A stretch of DNA of 59,883 nt, from NCBI GenBank assembly GCA_900546065.1, contig URBK01000019.1, positions 1 through 59,883 on the forward strand. The letters run 5' to 3'. The position numbers were made by a program, and so were the translations under genes. A model generated the notes under the pieces. That model was given only the letters and a program-made list of their open reading frames with translations. It was not told where the DNA came from and searched no databases. Of this stretch, positions 18,661 through 27,077 are shown piece after piece. Positions within the stretch are counted from its first letter, which is position 1, and each line of letters starts with the position of its first letter. Source of the stretch: an uncultured Alistipes sp. (GTDB lineage Bacteria; Bacteroidota; Bacteroidia; Bacteroidales; Rikenellaceae).

Positions 18661-18816
18661 ATGAGTGAGATCGAGATTGAGCAGATGCAGGAGAAAATAG
18701 ATGCCGGGATACTCCTTGCCCAGCAACGCTTGAAAGAGAGAATTAAGAAGGAGGACGGTGAACTTGTCATCATGCGCGACGGCAAGATCACACATGTGAA
18801 GGCCGAAGATTTGTAA
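18661..18816 (+). CDS. 51-residue charged protein downstream of the zeta-like kinase
   Basis: ATG 18661 to TAA 18816 encodes 51 residues, rich in Glu, Lys and Ile and likely helical (MSEIEIEQMQEKIDAG... to ...HVKAEDL). There is no signal peptide or membrane segment. It begins 13 bp after the kinase gene and ends 35 bp before a terminator, so it is cotranscribed with the kinase. Its small size and charge would suit an antitoxin or regulator of the kinase, in the reverse of the usual antitoxin-first order. I recognise no family; the role is inference. Confidence 0.65.
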   Translation: MSEIEIEQMQEKIDAGILLAQQRLKERIKKEDGELVIMRDGKITHVKAEDL

Positions 18817-18851
18817 CGGGCCTTCGGGCTGCCGAGCCCCGACACGGAGTA

Positions 18852-18886
18852 CTACGCCCCGACTATTTCGAATAGCCGGGGCGTAG
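18852..18886 (+). terminator. Terminator of the kinase/small-protein operon
   Basis: A 16-bp stem with one wobble (18852-18867 with 18871-18886) and tail CCTTTTC. Confidence 0.85.
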
Positions 18887-19003
18887 CCTTTTCATATTCG
18901 GCATGTTGCTGCCGCTGAGTATCGGTATGAATCCGTATCTCTTGTTGTTCGTTTTTACAGATAATAAGATGTGCTGGTTGCGCGGCCTTGATGTTATGGC
19001 CTG

Positions 19004-19915
19004 TTATTTATCCTTATGGGGCTCGGAAAAGGCCTCGTATACGATGCGCGATATCTCGGCCGTAAGGGCGGCATTAGCCTTGTCGTCGAGGCCGGAGTCG
19101 GCAATAAACACGGTAATGATGTAGCTGCGCCCGTCTGGCAGGAAGACGATGCCTATGTCGTTGTCGGCAATCTTTATCCCTTGTGGCGTACGGTCCGACG
19201 AGCCGGTCTTGTGGGCCATGACAATATGTTGCGGCAGGCCTGCATGCAATTTGTCTATACCCGTCTCAGTCCTTGTCATGTGGCGAATCAGAGCCTCGGT
19301 GCTCGCCGAGGTCAGCAATTCTCCATTGGCAAGGCGGCCGAGCATGTATGCCGCAGCGCGGGGGCTGCATACGTTTATGCGTTGGTTGTCGATGTCGCGG
19401 TGCATATCCTCTTCAGTCGCGGATATGGTCATGGGGTATATGCCGGCCTGCTCAATGGTTTTGGCGACGGCTTTTATCCCGCCTGCGTAGTCTATGAGTA
19501 TGTCACAGGCGTTGTTGTCGCTCATCGATACAGCGTATGATAACAGAGAGTCGATCGTGGCATCGAACCATCCTTGCGGATGACGCTTGAGCATGGGCGA
19601 ATATGTGTCCGGTCTCATCTGTCCGGCGGCGATCGCAATGCGATGCGATAGCGGAGTATGTGTGACCTCCGTTCTTTTCAGTACGCTGATTGCTACGGGT
19701 ATCTTGAACGTGCTGAGCATGGGGAACATTTCGTCGGCGCGGTATGTTAAGGTACGTCCGTCGGAATCTTCGGCATAGATGCCCACACGTGCAGGTATGT
19801 CGTGCAGCATGGTGTCAATTAGTCCTTGGGCTGCAGATGCTGTCATAGGAGTGTTATGACACGATGTCGCCGTGATGCATAGTATCACGGCGACAGTTGC
19901 GAAAGATATTTTCAT
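19004..19915 (-). CDS. Class A beta-lactamase (lipoprotein, CfxA/PER-like subclass)
   Basis: The 303-residue protein has a signal peptide with lipobox TATSC (Cys19), so it is likely tethered in the envelope. Class A motifs are complete: catalytic STFK (Ser68-Lys71), SDN (132-134), a Glu in ATEEDMH (about 168, the general-base position) and KTG (236-238). The TEEDMH form of the omega loop and the overall pattern resemble the Bacteroidota A2 enzymes (CfxA, CblA, CepA, PER). It should hydrolyse penicillins or cephalosporins; the spectrum cannot be read. ATG 19915 lies 2 bp after the stop of the PCMD lipoprotein gene, so it is translationally linked as the last gene of the surface operon. Confidence 0.93.
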   Translation of the reverse strand: MKISFATVAVILCITATSCHNTPMTASAAQGLIDTMLHDIPARVGIYAEDSDGRTLTYRADEMFPMLSTFKIPVAISVLKRTEVTHTPLSHRIAIAAGQMRPDTYSPMLKRHPQGWFDATIDSLLSYAVSMSDNNACDILIDYAGGIKAVAKTIEQAGIYPMTISATEEDMHRDIDNQRINVCSPRAAAYMLGRLANGELLTSASTEALIRHMTRTETGIDKLHAGLPQHIVMAHKTGSSDRTPQGIKIADNDIGIVFLPDGRSYIITVFIADSGLDDKANAALTAEISRIVYEAFSEPHKDK

Positions 19916-19917
19916 AA

Positions 19918-21519
19918 TCAATATTCGAGTTGCATGCCGTCAACCCACAGGGTACTCTGGGTGCTGCCGGTGAAGTAGTCGCCCAACATGCTTGCGGCGC
20001 ACGATACGATGATGTGCGTGGGCTTGCGCGACGTCGAACGGTACTCAATGGGTATCTCGACCTTGATCCAGCCGTCGGTAGCCTTGTCGCTCACGTATGC
20101 GCCGTATCCGATGACGGCATCCGAGTCTGGCTTGAAGAAAGTGGTGCGGTCGTTGGTGTTGACCTGTACGGGGCAGTCGGGCGTGCCGCCGTATGTACGG
20201 TAGTCCCAGTCGCCCAATGCCACGAATACCTGACAGCGGTCCATGTCTCCCTCCTTGACGGGGTCGTTGTCGGGAGCCCCGTTGAAGCGGTCTATGGGGC
20301 CGTTTTTGTACTTGAGCCATAATGATAGCTTGCGCGGCCGCAGCGTGAACGGACGGCCGAAGTTGACCACGCCGCCCGAGGTGCCGATGACGCGGTCGAA
20401 CTCTCCAACGAAGATATTGCCCGCCGCGAACTTGATTATGACATACTGCGACTGCATCTTGACCGAGTACGATCCCTCCTGCTTGTCCGTGGCGTCGGGC
20501 ATGGTGATGGTGTAGCTCGAGCCGACGGTCGTAGAGCCTTTGTTACCGCTGTCCCACCATTTGGTCTGGAGTTCTGCCACGGCCGAGGCGGGATCGTAGA
20601 AAGAGGAGTATTTCGACGACTCGGCATTAGAGAAGGTCTCGAAGCCCGAGTTGGGCATCTGCATGGCGGCTTCGGTCTGGAAGGTCGTGATTTCGGTGAC
20701 GTCGTCGCCGCTGTATGCGCAGCACTCGTACGATGTGAGCGGCTGCAGCCCCTCGACGCAGGCCGAGAATGTTCCGCCGTCGACGGTGAGAGCCTCACCG
20801 CTTACGTCGATCCACTCCGCTGCTCCCGATGCGCGGTAGCGGAAGCCGTTCGTACGGTCGGCCACACCCGAGGCCTTGAGCCATACGACTGCGGTCCATG
20901 GATCTACCGACACCATCTCGACGACGGTTTCGGTCTGCTCGATATGGATATTCCACACCTCACTAATGTCGTGATACGAGGTCTCGACCTGTACCATGTC
21001 CGAGAAGTCATGCAGCTGCGAGGGGTCGGGGGTGTAGGTGGTGATATCCTTGGGCCCAAGCTTGAAAGAGGTGACCGATATGTTGTTCAGGTCGGTAGAG
21101 CCGTTGACGTATGTCACAACACGGCGGTTGGCAACGTCGATCTCGCTGCTGCCTACCTGACCGTTTACCGTAAAGTAACGCTCTATGGGCTGCTCGGCCG
21201 TTATGGTCCAGACGTAGTCCTGATATATGGTCAGCGTTATGGCTATGGGCTTCGAGAGATCCTGCGCGCCCGTAATATCCCACGACGTCGAGGTTGCCTC
21301 GTCGGCAAAGGTTATGCTTCGTATGTTGACGCTTCGTATGTCGGTCGTCTCGTCGAGGGTTATGGTCACCTTGCGCTTCTCGGAGTCGATATTGACGGCC
21401 GTGGCGCCCTCGACATCCATTGCCGTGATGCGTGGTACGACCACCGGCAGCGGTATGTCGTTCTTGATGCAGCCGCCGGCAAAGAGCGTGAGCAGCAGAT
21501 ATGTTATGAATCGCTTCAT
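19918..21519 (-). CDS. PCMD-domain surface lipoprotein
   Basis: The 533-residue lipoprotein has lipobox FAGGC (Cys17). Residues about 30-200 are two Ig-like beta-sandwiches (the second begins RYFTVNGQVG), residues about 205-285 a fibronectin-like domain, and about 290-533 a PCMD (putative carbohydrate metabolism) domain. The PCMD domain has NSGFETFSNAE, KWWDSGNKGS, an internal FGRPFTLRP, CPVQVNTNDRTTF and ends LWVDGMQLEY. A close paralogue of this C-domain is encoded by the gene at 23156-25033. It is seventh in the eight-gene operon. PCMD domains look like sugar-binding jelly rolls, but no activity is established to my knowledge. Confidence 0.85.
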   Translation of the reverse strand: MKRFITYLLLTLFAGGCIKNDIPLPVVVPRITAMDVEGATAVNIDSEKRKVTITLDETTDIRSVNIRSITFADEATSTSWDITGAQDLSKPIAITLTIYQDYVWTITAEQPIERYFTVNGQVGSSEIDVANRRVVTYVNGSTDLNNISVTSFKLGPKDITTYTPDPSQLHDFSDMVQVETSYHDISEVWNIHIEQTETVVEMVSVDPWTAVVWLKASGVADRTNGFRYRASGAAEWIDVSGEALTVDGGTFSACVEGLQPLTSYECCAYSGDDVTEITTFQTEAAMQMPNSGFETFSNAESSKYSSFYDPASAVAELQTKWWDSGNKGSTTVGSSYTITMPDATDKQEGSYSVKMQSQYVIIKFAAGNIFVGEFDRVIGTSGGVVNFGRPFTLRPRKLSLWLKYKNGPIDRFNGAPDNDPVKEGDMDRCQVFVALGDWDYRTYGGTPDCPVQVNTNDRTTFFKPDSDAVIGYGAYVSDKATDGWIKVEIPIEYRSTSRKPTHIIVSCAASMLGDYFTGSTQSTLWVDGMQLEY

Positions 21520-21534
21520 GCCAGTGTGAGGTTG

Positions 21535-22362
21535 TTAGAGGTGTATCGTGACACCGATGTTTATGTCGAGTACGTTGAGCTTGAACTTGGCCTGCGAGTA
21601 GTTTCGCGTGCCGATCACCTCGCCCGCCTTGATGTATTTGGTGTTGTTGAACGAGACGCCGCCTATGCCCATCGAGACATGTGTGCTGACGTTGTTCATG
21701 GCGAAGACCACGATACCCGGATGCAGGCTCAGTTCGAGCTTGTTGGAGCGGGTGTAGGTGTCCATCGTCTCGGCGTTGTACGTGAAGACGGTCTTGCCGT
21801 TGGTGTACGAGAGCGACACGTCGTTGAACAGGCCGATGCGTCCGCGGTCATCGAGTCCGATGTAGGAGCGGTGGTATATTGCCGTCTGGAACGAGTTCAT
21901 GGTGGCGTGGACATCCTCGACGCTGAAGTTCAGGTCGTCGCTCAGAAAGTCGAGGTCGCCCTTGTTGATGTTGCCGTTGGCGGACGAATATTGCAGCTTG
22001 ACGCCTATCGAGCGGTTGTCGTGGTAGGAGTAGGCCACGTATGGCGCCACCTTGGTTATCGAGCCGTTGGCGTCGAGATTCTGTACGATGAGCAGATATT
22101 CGCTGTTGTTGCTCGAAAAGCTGACGTGCGAGATCTGGGCTCCGACCTGCCATTCGCCCTTGGGTATGATTAGGTGCTGTTGCAGGCCGCGGCGGCGTTT
22201 CTGCTGGAGGGTGTCGCCGCGATGGCGTATCTCGCCGCCGAGCTTTATGGTCTGCTTTGCCGGCTTGTCGGCCTTGACACGTTTGTCAGTCTGGCACATG
22301 GCCGTGCCTGCGGCCAGAAGCGCCGCGGCGAGGAGTGCTGCCTTGATTATGCTCTTTATCAT
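21535..22362 (-). CDS. Outer-membrane beta-barrel protein, paralogue B
   Basis: The 275-residue protein has a signal peptide (MIKSIIKAALLAAALLAAG) and no lipobox. After a basic linker (LQQKRRRGLQQ), it consists of alternating amphipathic strands typical of an 8-10-strand porin-like barrel, starting at IIPKGEWQVGAQISHV and ending NVLDINIGVTIHL. It aligns by eye with the next upstream gene product: FIEKGTWMVGG against IIPKGEWQVGA, and SNGYRFSL against ANGSITKV. Gaps to neighbours are 13 and 15 bp. It may anchor or export the PCMD lipoproteins; this is inference. Confidence 0.8.
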   Translation of the reverse strand: MIKSIIKAALLAAALLAAGTAMCQTDKRVKADKPAKQTIKLGGEIRHRGDTLQQKRRRGLQQHLIIPKGEWQVGAQISHVSFSSNNSEYLLIVQNLDANGSITKVAPYVAYSYHDNRSIGVKLQYSSANGNINKGDLDFLSDDLNFSVEDVHATMNSFQTAIYHRSYIGLDDRGRIGLFNDVSLSYTNGKTVFTYNAETMDTYTRSNKLELSLHPGIVVFAMNNVSTHVSMGIGGVSFNNTKYIKAGEVIGTRNYSQAKFKLNVLDINIGVTIHL

Positions 22363-22375
22363 GATCGCAAACGTG

Positions 22376-23113
22376 TTACAGGTAATATGCCACGCCGAAA
22401 CCTATGGCAAGTATGTTGACATTGAAATTTATCTGTGAGGCGCGTCGCGTGCCGGTCTCCACCTGATTGTGTATCTGGTCGGTCTGCGAATACTTCAGAC
22501 CGAGCATGCCCACGTTGAGCTCTACGGCCAGATGGTCGTTGACGAAGGCTATCATTCCGGGACTCAGGCCTATCGATGCGAGTTTTGTCTTCTCGTACGT
22601 TCCGACGATGCTGGTGCCGTGGCCGTCGATGAGTTTGGCCTGCCCGCCGCCGAGCGAGAACTGCACCTCGTTGTAGAGGGCGAAACGCTTCGAGTCTCCG
22701 AGCGGGATGTAGTTGCGGTATATGGCTATCATCGAGTAGTCGTGGCTGAGCGTATAGTAGTCCTTGACGTTGATCTGCGTCTGGTCGATGCTCACGCTGG
22801 CCGAGTCGACCTTAAGCAGGTTGCGCCCGTAGGAGAAGCGCATGCCGACACCCATGTTGTCACGCACCATGTAACAGAATACGGGACTCAGCGAGAACCG
22901 GTAGCCGTTTGAATTGATGTCCTCGATGATGAAGAAACGGTAGTTGTCGTTGCGGTGAGTGGAGTAGGCGACCGTACCGCCAACCATCCACGTACCCTTT
23001 TCGATGAATGTCGAAGGGTTACGTTCGAACCCGCGGTCGTAACGTTGTGCCGCGACGTCGAATGTCGCGGCCGCGAAGAGCAGCAGAAGTAATATTTTAT
23101 TCAATCGTGACAT
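22376..23113 (-). CDS. Outer-membrane beta-barrel protein, paralogue A
   Basis: The 245-residue protein has a signal peptide (MSRLNKILLLLLFAAATF...A) followed by a beta-barrel of alternating aromatic strands. The barrel begins FIEKGTWMVGGTVAYSTH and ends with NVNILAIGFGVAYYL, a typical aromatic-terminated outer-membrane strand. It is paralogous to the product of 21535-22362 and lies between the two PCMD genes. There are no enzyme motifs. It is probably an outer-membrane partner of the surface lipoproteins. Confidence 0.8.
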   Translation of the reverse strand: MSRLNKILLLLLFAAATFDVAAQRYDRGFERNPSTFIEKGTWMVGGTVAYSTHRNDNYRFFIIEDINSNGYRFSLSPVFCYMVRDNMGVGMRFSYGRNLLKVDSASVSIDQTQINVKDYYTLSHDYSMIAIYRNYIPLGDSKRFALYNEVQFSLGGGQAKLIDGHGTSIVGTYEKTKLASIGLSPGMIAFVNDHLAVELNVGMLGLKYSQTDQIHNQVETGTRRASQINFNVNILAIGFGVAYYL

Positions 23114-23155
23114 CTGTTATAAAGGGCTGTTCGGGGGCCGCAGCCCCCGAGTAGT

Positions 23156-25033
23156 CTATTCATATATGAGTTCCATGCCGTCGAGCCACAACTGGCTCGA
23201 AGAACTGCCGGCAAAGTAATCTCCGTACATACTTGCCGCAGCCGAGATGATGATATATTCCGGTATCGTCGTCTCGTCCTTGTAGTCGAGTGTCAGCGTC
23301 ACCTGCTGCCATTCGCTTTCGGATCCGTCGCCCTGCAGAACGATGTCGGAGTAGGCTATGGTACCCTCAATCGAATCTATCGGCCAGAAAGTCTTTTCGT
23401 TAGACGTATTCACCTGTACCGGACAAGTCGCGCTACCACCATATTTCTTGTTGTCCCACGTTCCGAGAGCGAATTTTATTTGTCCCTTGTCAAAGTCGTT
23501 TGTAGTTATCTTACTGCCTTCCGGACCACCTTCATAGTCGACTTGCCCGCCTTGATATTTGACCCAGAAGCGAAGAGCCGTGGGGCGGCCTGTAAATGGT
23601 CTTCCGAAGTTGACTTTGCCGTTCATGCCGTCCAGACCTGCAAATTCTCCGCAGAAAAGATTTCCTGCCGCAAGTTTGTTGACAATGGGGGCCATATTTA
23701 TTTTCTTTGATTGCAGGCGAGCCGAGCGTACACCGTCCTTGTACTTGTCCGAATCGCTATAGCATATGGCATACGATGCGCCGAGCATGCCTGCCGATGC
23801 CGAACTTCCCGAATCCCACCATTTGGTTTTGTTGGCCTCAATATTAGAATTGGGGTCATAGAATGATGTCCATGAATTGCTATCGGCATTGCTTACTGTT
23901 TCGAAACTGCCGTTGGGTATTGTCGGTGCGGCTTCGGTGGTGAATGTGAGTGAGGATCCAGCAACAGTAGGCTCCTTGGTCTGCGGGTCGGGTACAAGCA
24001 GGCGGTATTCATACTCCGTTGCCGGCGTAAGACCCGTCAGGGTTGCGCTGTACATACCCTCACTGTCGCGGTTGGCGGCCGTGCGTGACCATTCGCCCTG
24101 CGACGCTGCGGGACGGTACTCGAAGAAAATGTTTTCCGTACCGAACTCTGTCTCGTCCACATCGGCATGAACGGTGGCGTGTGCCGCCCATATCTCGTAT
24201 ATGCTCGATGCGGCGAGTCCCGTGGATACGGGCTCGAAGATGATCTGGTCGTCGTAGTCGACGGTAGAGGTGTCGACCGTAAGATCGAACGACAGTGTAC
24301 CGTTGTGCTCCGTGTATTTGAGGTTCATTGCATACTTCTTGCCCTGCTCCACGGCGGCGATTTCACCGCTTTTGGTGAATGTCTCGGACCCGTCGGCGGG
24401 CGTAGCGGTGAATGTCCAGTAGAGCGACGGCTCGAATCCCGTGGCTATGAAATATCCCTCAGCGCCGGCGTTCGAAGCCGTGTATTCGAGCTGCTGTGCC
24501 GTATCCTCCTTGTCGAGGCCTATTTTGAACGTATAGTTCGAGAATGTAGCGGCGACGCTCTGATCGAAGGTGACGGCCGTGATGACATTGTTTACCGAGG
24601 CCTCGACCTGTACGGGAGTGGTGACACCCGGCGTGACGGTGAACTCCTTCGAACCCTTGTAGCTCTTCTGGTCGAACGATGCGACGGCAGGGCTCTGCTT
24701 TGCGGCTTCACCGGCATAGATGTCTATGCGGTAGCTCTCGGCGGGCAGGTATATCGGGCCCGACATCTCCGAATAGACAAACTCTCGTACAAGGCCCGTA
24801 AAGTCTCCCCTGTAGATCTTTATGACGGCCGTATTGAGCAGCTCGTCCTGATTCATGGCACGTGTCGCAATACGTGTTTGCGGCGCAGCGGCAGCGGCTT
24901 GTTCGGTCTCTTCCGGTACTACGATGCGGAGCGAGAAGGCTCCCGTTGCGGCGTCGTTGTCGGCGTATTTGTTGCAGGCGGCCGACATCATTGCGGCGGC
25001 CAGCGGTATGATGAGTTTCAATGTGGTTTTCAT
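23156..25033 (-). CDS. DUF4493-like plus PCMD-domain surface lipoprotein
   Basis: The 625-residue lipoprotein has lipobox MSAAC (Cys20). Residues about 30-265 form a DUF4493-like region that starts FSLRIVVPEE, has the TRATR-like patch IATRAMNQDE, and continues with tandem beta-sandwiches. Residues about 280-385 are a fibronectin-like domain (GLTPATEYEYRLLVPDPQT). Residues about 390-625 are a PCMD domain (NGSFETVSNADS, KWWDSGSSAS, FGRPFTGRP, CPVQVNTSNEKTF, LWLDGMELIYE) paralogous to that of 19918-21519. It links the DUF4493 half of the operon with the PCMD half in one polypeptide. Fourth gene of the operon. Confidence 0.85.
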   Translation of the reverse strand: MKTTLKLIIPLAAAMMSAACNKYADNDAATGAFSLRIVVPEETEQAAAAAPQTRIATRAMNQDELLNTAVIKIYRGDFTGLVREFVYSEMSGPIYLPAESYRIDIYAGEAAKQSPAVASFDQKSYKGSKEFTVTPGVTTPVQVEASVNNVITAVTFDQSVAATFSNYTFKIGLDKEDTAQQLEYTASNAGAEGYFIATGFEPSLYWTFTATPADGSETFTKSGEIAAVEQGKKYAMNLKYTEHNGTLSFDLTVDTSTVDYDDQIIFEPVSTGLAASSIYEIWAAHATVHADVDETEFGTENIFFEYRPAASQGEWSRTAANRDSEGMYSATLTGLTPATEYEYRLLVPDPQTKEPTVAGSSLTFTTEAAPTIPNGSFETVSNADSNSWTSFYDPNSNIEANKTKWWDSGSSASAGMLGASYAICYSDSDKYKDGVRSARLQSKKINMAPIVNKLAAGNLFCGEFAGLDGMNGKVNFGRPFTGRPTALRFWVKYQGGQVDYEGGPEGSKITTNDFDKGQIKFALGTWDNKKYGGSATCPVQVNTSNEKTFWPIDSIEGTIAYSDIVLQGDGSESEWQQVTLTLDYKDETTIPEYIIISAAASMYGDYFAGSSSSQLWLDGMELIYE

Positions 25034-25046
25034 CTGCGTTCCTCCA

Positions 25047-26300
25047 TTATTCTACAACAAGCACTACGGGAATTTCGTTACGGCAGCCGGTGTTGTCGAT
25101 AACGACCATCTTGAAGGTATGTGTCCCTTTGAAGAAGAGGATTGGGCCTTGTGCTGCGCTCAAATCAAATGCTATATTAGTTTGATTCTGGACTTTGTCG
25201 CCATACGGGAATGGGAGTATAGTGGTGAATACGTTTATCGCTCCAGATGACGGACTTACCAAATCCAGCATCGTGCTTTCATCATTGATAGCTTTTACAG
25301 AATTCAAGAATTCGGGACTTGTCGACTCGATCTCGACTGTGAATCGCCTTACCCCATTTGGGACAACGGCATTCATCGTCAGAGTAAAGGGATTTCCCTC
25401 GGCCGGAACCACTATCGGCTGCGAGATGTCGTAATCGCACGTGCTTACGAGCTTTATGCCGCCGTCGCCGGTGGGGGCATTGGGGTCTTCGCCGAGGATA
25501 GTTTCATCGCCGGTGATGTCGTTGTCAAGCGTCTCGTCCTCCACATAGTCCGAGATGGTTATGTCGAACGTAGCGTCACCTTCGCCGTTTATCTTCTGTA
25601 CGAAAGTGATCTGTCGCCACTGTTTGGGCGCTATGCCCGTAAAACTTTTTGTCATGCGCTGTGACTTGCCTTCGATCTCGCCGCGGAAGGTTACGGTTAG
25701 CGTCGAGCCGTTCACGGCGAAATATCCCGCTTTCTTCTCATATTGCGGGCCATTCTCTGCCGAGTGCGTCATGGCATATTCGAGGGGCGAGCCGGCCGTA
25801 AGCTCAACCGAGGTCGAGCAGTTGCCGGTAACCATGTCGAGAAAGTCTTGGTTATATGCCACCGTCACCTTGCATTGAAGCAATGTGCATGTGAGCGTTC
25901 CGATTGAGGTTGTCTTTCCCGCCTCGATGGTGAACTCTTTGGTCGCGCCGTATACGGGATTCTCGAACTCGGCATCCGGAATTTCCGTAGCAGACTGTGC
26001 CGTCAGGGTGTATTTACCAGCGGGCAATTGTATGCTGCCTTTCAGCTCGTTGTATGTGGTCGAGAGAAAGCGTACGCCATCTTCGTTGTCGATATATATG
26101 GCATAGAGGTCGGTTGTGGCGCGTGTCGAAGCCTTCACCTGATGTGTTTCGTCCGACACCTCGATGGCCAGACCGTCGAACGAGAGCGTGCCGGTGGTGT
26201 CTGAACCCTTGCCGCCGTAGTTGAACGTCTCCTTCTTGCATGAACCGAGTGCGACGAGCGCAATCGCCGTCATGAGCATTATCTTTTTCATAATTGACAT
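25047..26300 (-). CDS. DUF4493-like lipoprotein
   Basis: This lipoprotein of about 417 residues has a lipobox ALGSC and mature start KKETFNYGG. It contains the DUF4493-type N-terminal pattern (TGTLSFDGLAIEVSDETH, then STRATTDLYAIYI, then LPAGKYTLTAQSA), followed by beta-sandwich domains. The last, IKLVSTCDYDI to the C-terminus, is an Ig-like module ending NEIPVVLVVE. Such domains recall fimbrillin-like building blocks. Start codon is uncertain: ATG 26300 (MSIMKK) or ATG 26291 (MKKIML); the frame-opening TTG 26321 is unlikely. It begins 17 bp after the preceding gene. Third gene of the operon. Confidence 0.8.
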   Translation of the reverse strand: MSIMKKIMLMTAIALVALGSCKKETFNYGGKGSDTTGTLSFDGLAIEVSDETHQVKASTRATTDLYAIYIDNEDGVRFLSTTYNELKGSIQLPAGKYTLTAQSATEIPDAEFENPVYGATKEFTIEAGKTTSIGTLTCTLLQCKVTVAYNQDFLDMVTGNCSTSVELTAGSPLEYAMTHSAENGPQYEKKAGYFAVNGSTLTVTFRGEIEGKSQRMTKSFTGIAPKQWRQITFVQKINGEGDATFDITISDYVEDETLDNDITGDETILGEDPNAPTGDGGIKLVSTCDYDISQPIVVPAEGNPFTLTMNAVVPNGVRRFTVEIESTSPEFLNSVKAINDESTMLDLVSPSSGAINVFTTILPFPYGDKVQNQTNIAFDLSAAQGPILFFKGTHTFKMVVIDNTGCRNEIPVVLVVE

Positions 26301-26317
26301 GTTTTTTTCGGTGTCTA

Positions 26318-27061
26318 TCAATCATTTAACTCGATATCGCCGAGGTCGATGGTCTCGGTGGTGTCGTTGAACGTTACGGTGACGCTTGTGCCGCCGACGC
26401 TCGAGGCATCGAATGTCACCGTGTAGCAGGTTGCGGGATTTATGCCCGTATCGTATGTCTTGGAGAATGACTGTGCAGTGCCTCCCTGATTCGTAAGCGT
26501 ACCGTCGATTGTAAATTTATAGGCATCGATGAAGGCGCCGCGGCTCTCTCCGGCGGGGAATGCGATCTGCGTGCCGGCTGCCGTTGTTATCTTGAAAGAG
26601 TAGTCGGTGAAGTAGTTTCGGAACATATCGGTGCACGAAACCTTCACTATGGCATTGGCCAGCGATACCGGTATGGTGATCTGTTTCGAGTCGCCGCCAT
26701 TTATAGTGAATGGCATGCTGCCCGTAAAGCACGGTTTGTCGAAACCCTCATCCGAGACGCTGCCATATTGGGCCGTAGCGGTATATTCACCTGCGGCGAT
26801 GGTGTATGGTTCAGTCATCTGGGCGATTGTCCCGCTCCATACGGTTTTCTTTTGGGCGTCGGTTATGGTGAGCGTAAAATCGGCGGCCACGGGCAGATCC
26901 GTTATGTCGGATACCTTGCTGCGGGTGACGTCGTTTACCTCCTGCTGCGTCGCTACGGCGAATGTTATGGTGCCTTCGGCTGCGGTCGGGGCCTCGCTCT
27001 TGTGGCAGGCGGCCGCTGCGACTGTAGCTAAACACAGAATCGATGTCTTGATAAATTTCAT
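26318..27061 (-). CDS. DUF4493-like small lipoprotein
   Basis: The 247-residue lipoprotein has lipobox AAAAC (Cys19). It holds a single DUF4493-type unit: GTITFAVATQQEVNDV with TRSKV, a strand pair ending IAAGEYTATAQYG, then SVSDEGFDKPCFTGSMPFTI and a second sandwich to ETIDLGDIELND. It resembles the N-terminal parts of the two larger lipoproteins downstream, so the three probably arose by duplication. Second gene of the operon, 16 bp after the fimbrillin-like gene. Confidence 0.8.
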   Translation of the reverse strand: MKFIKTSILCLATVAAAACHKSEAPTAAEGTITFAVATQQEVNDVTRSKVSDITDLPVAADFTLTITDAQKKTVWSGTIAQMTEPYTIAAGEYTATAQYGSVSDEGFDKPCFTGSMPFTINGGDSKQITIPVSLANAIVKVSCTDMFRNYFTDYSFKITTAAGTQIAFPAGESRGAFIDAYKFTIDGTLTNQGGTAQSFSKTYDTGINPATCYTVTFDASSVGGTSVTVTFNDTTETIDLGDIELND

Positions 27062-27077
27062 AACTTATTTTCCGTTG

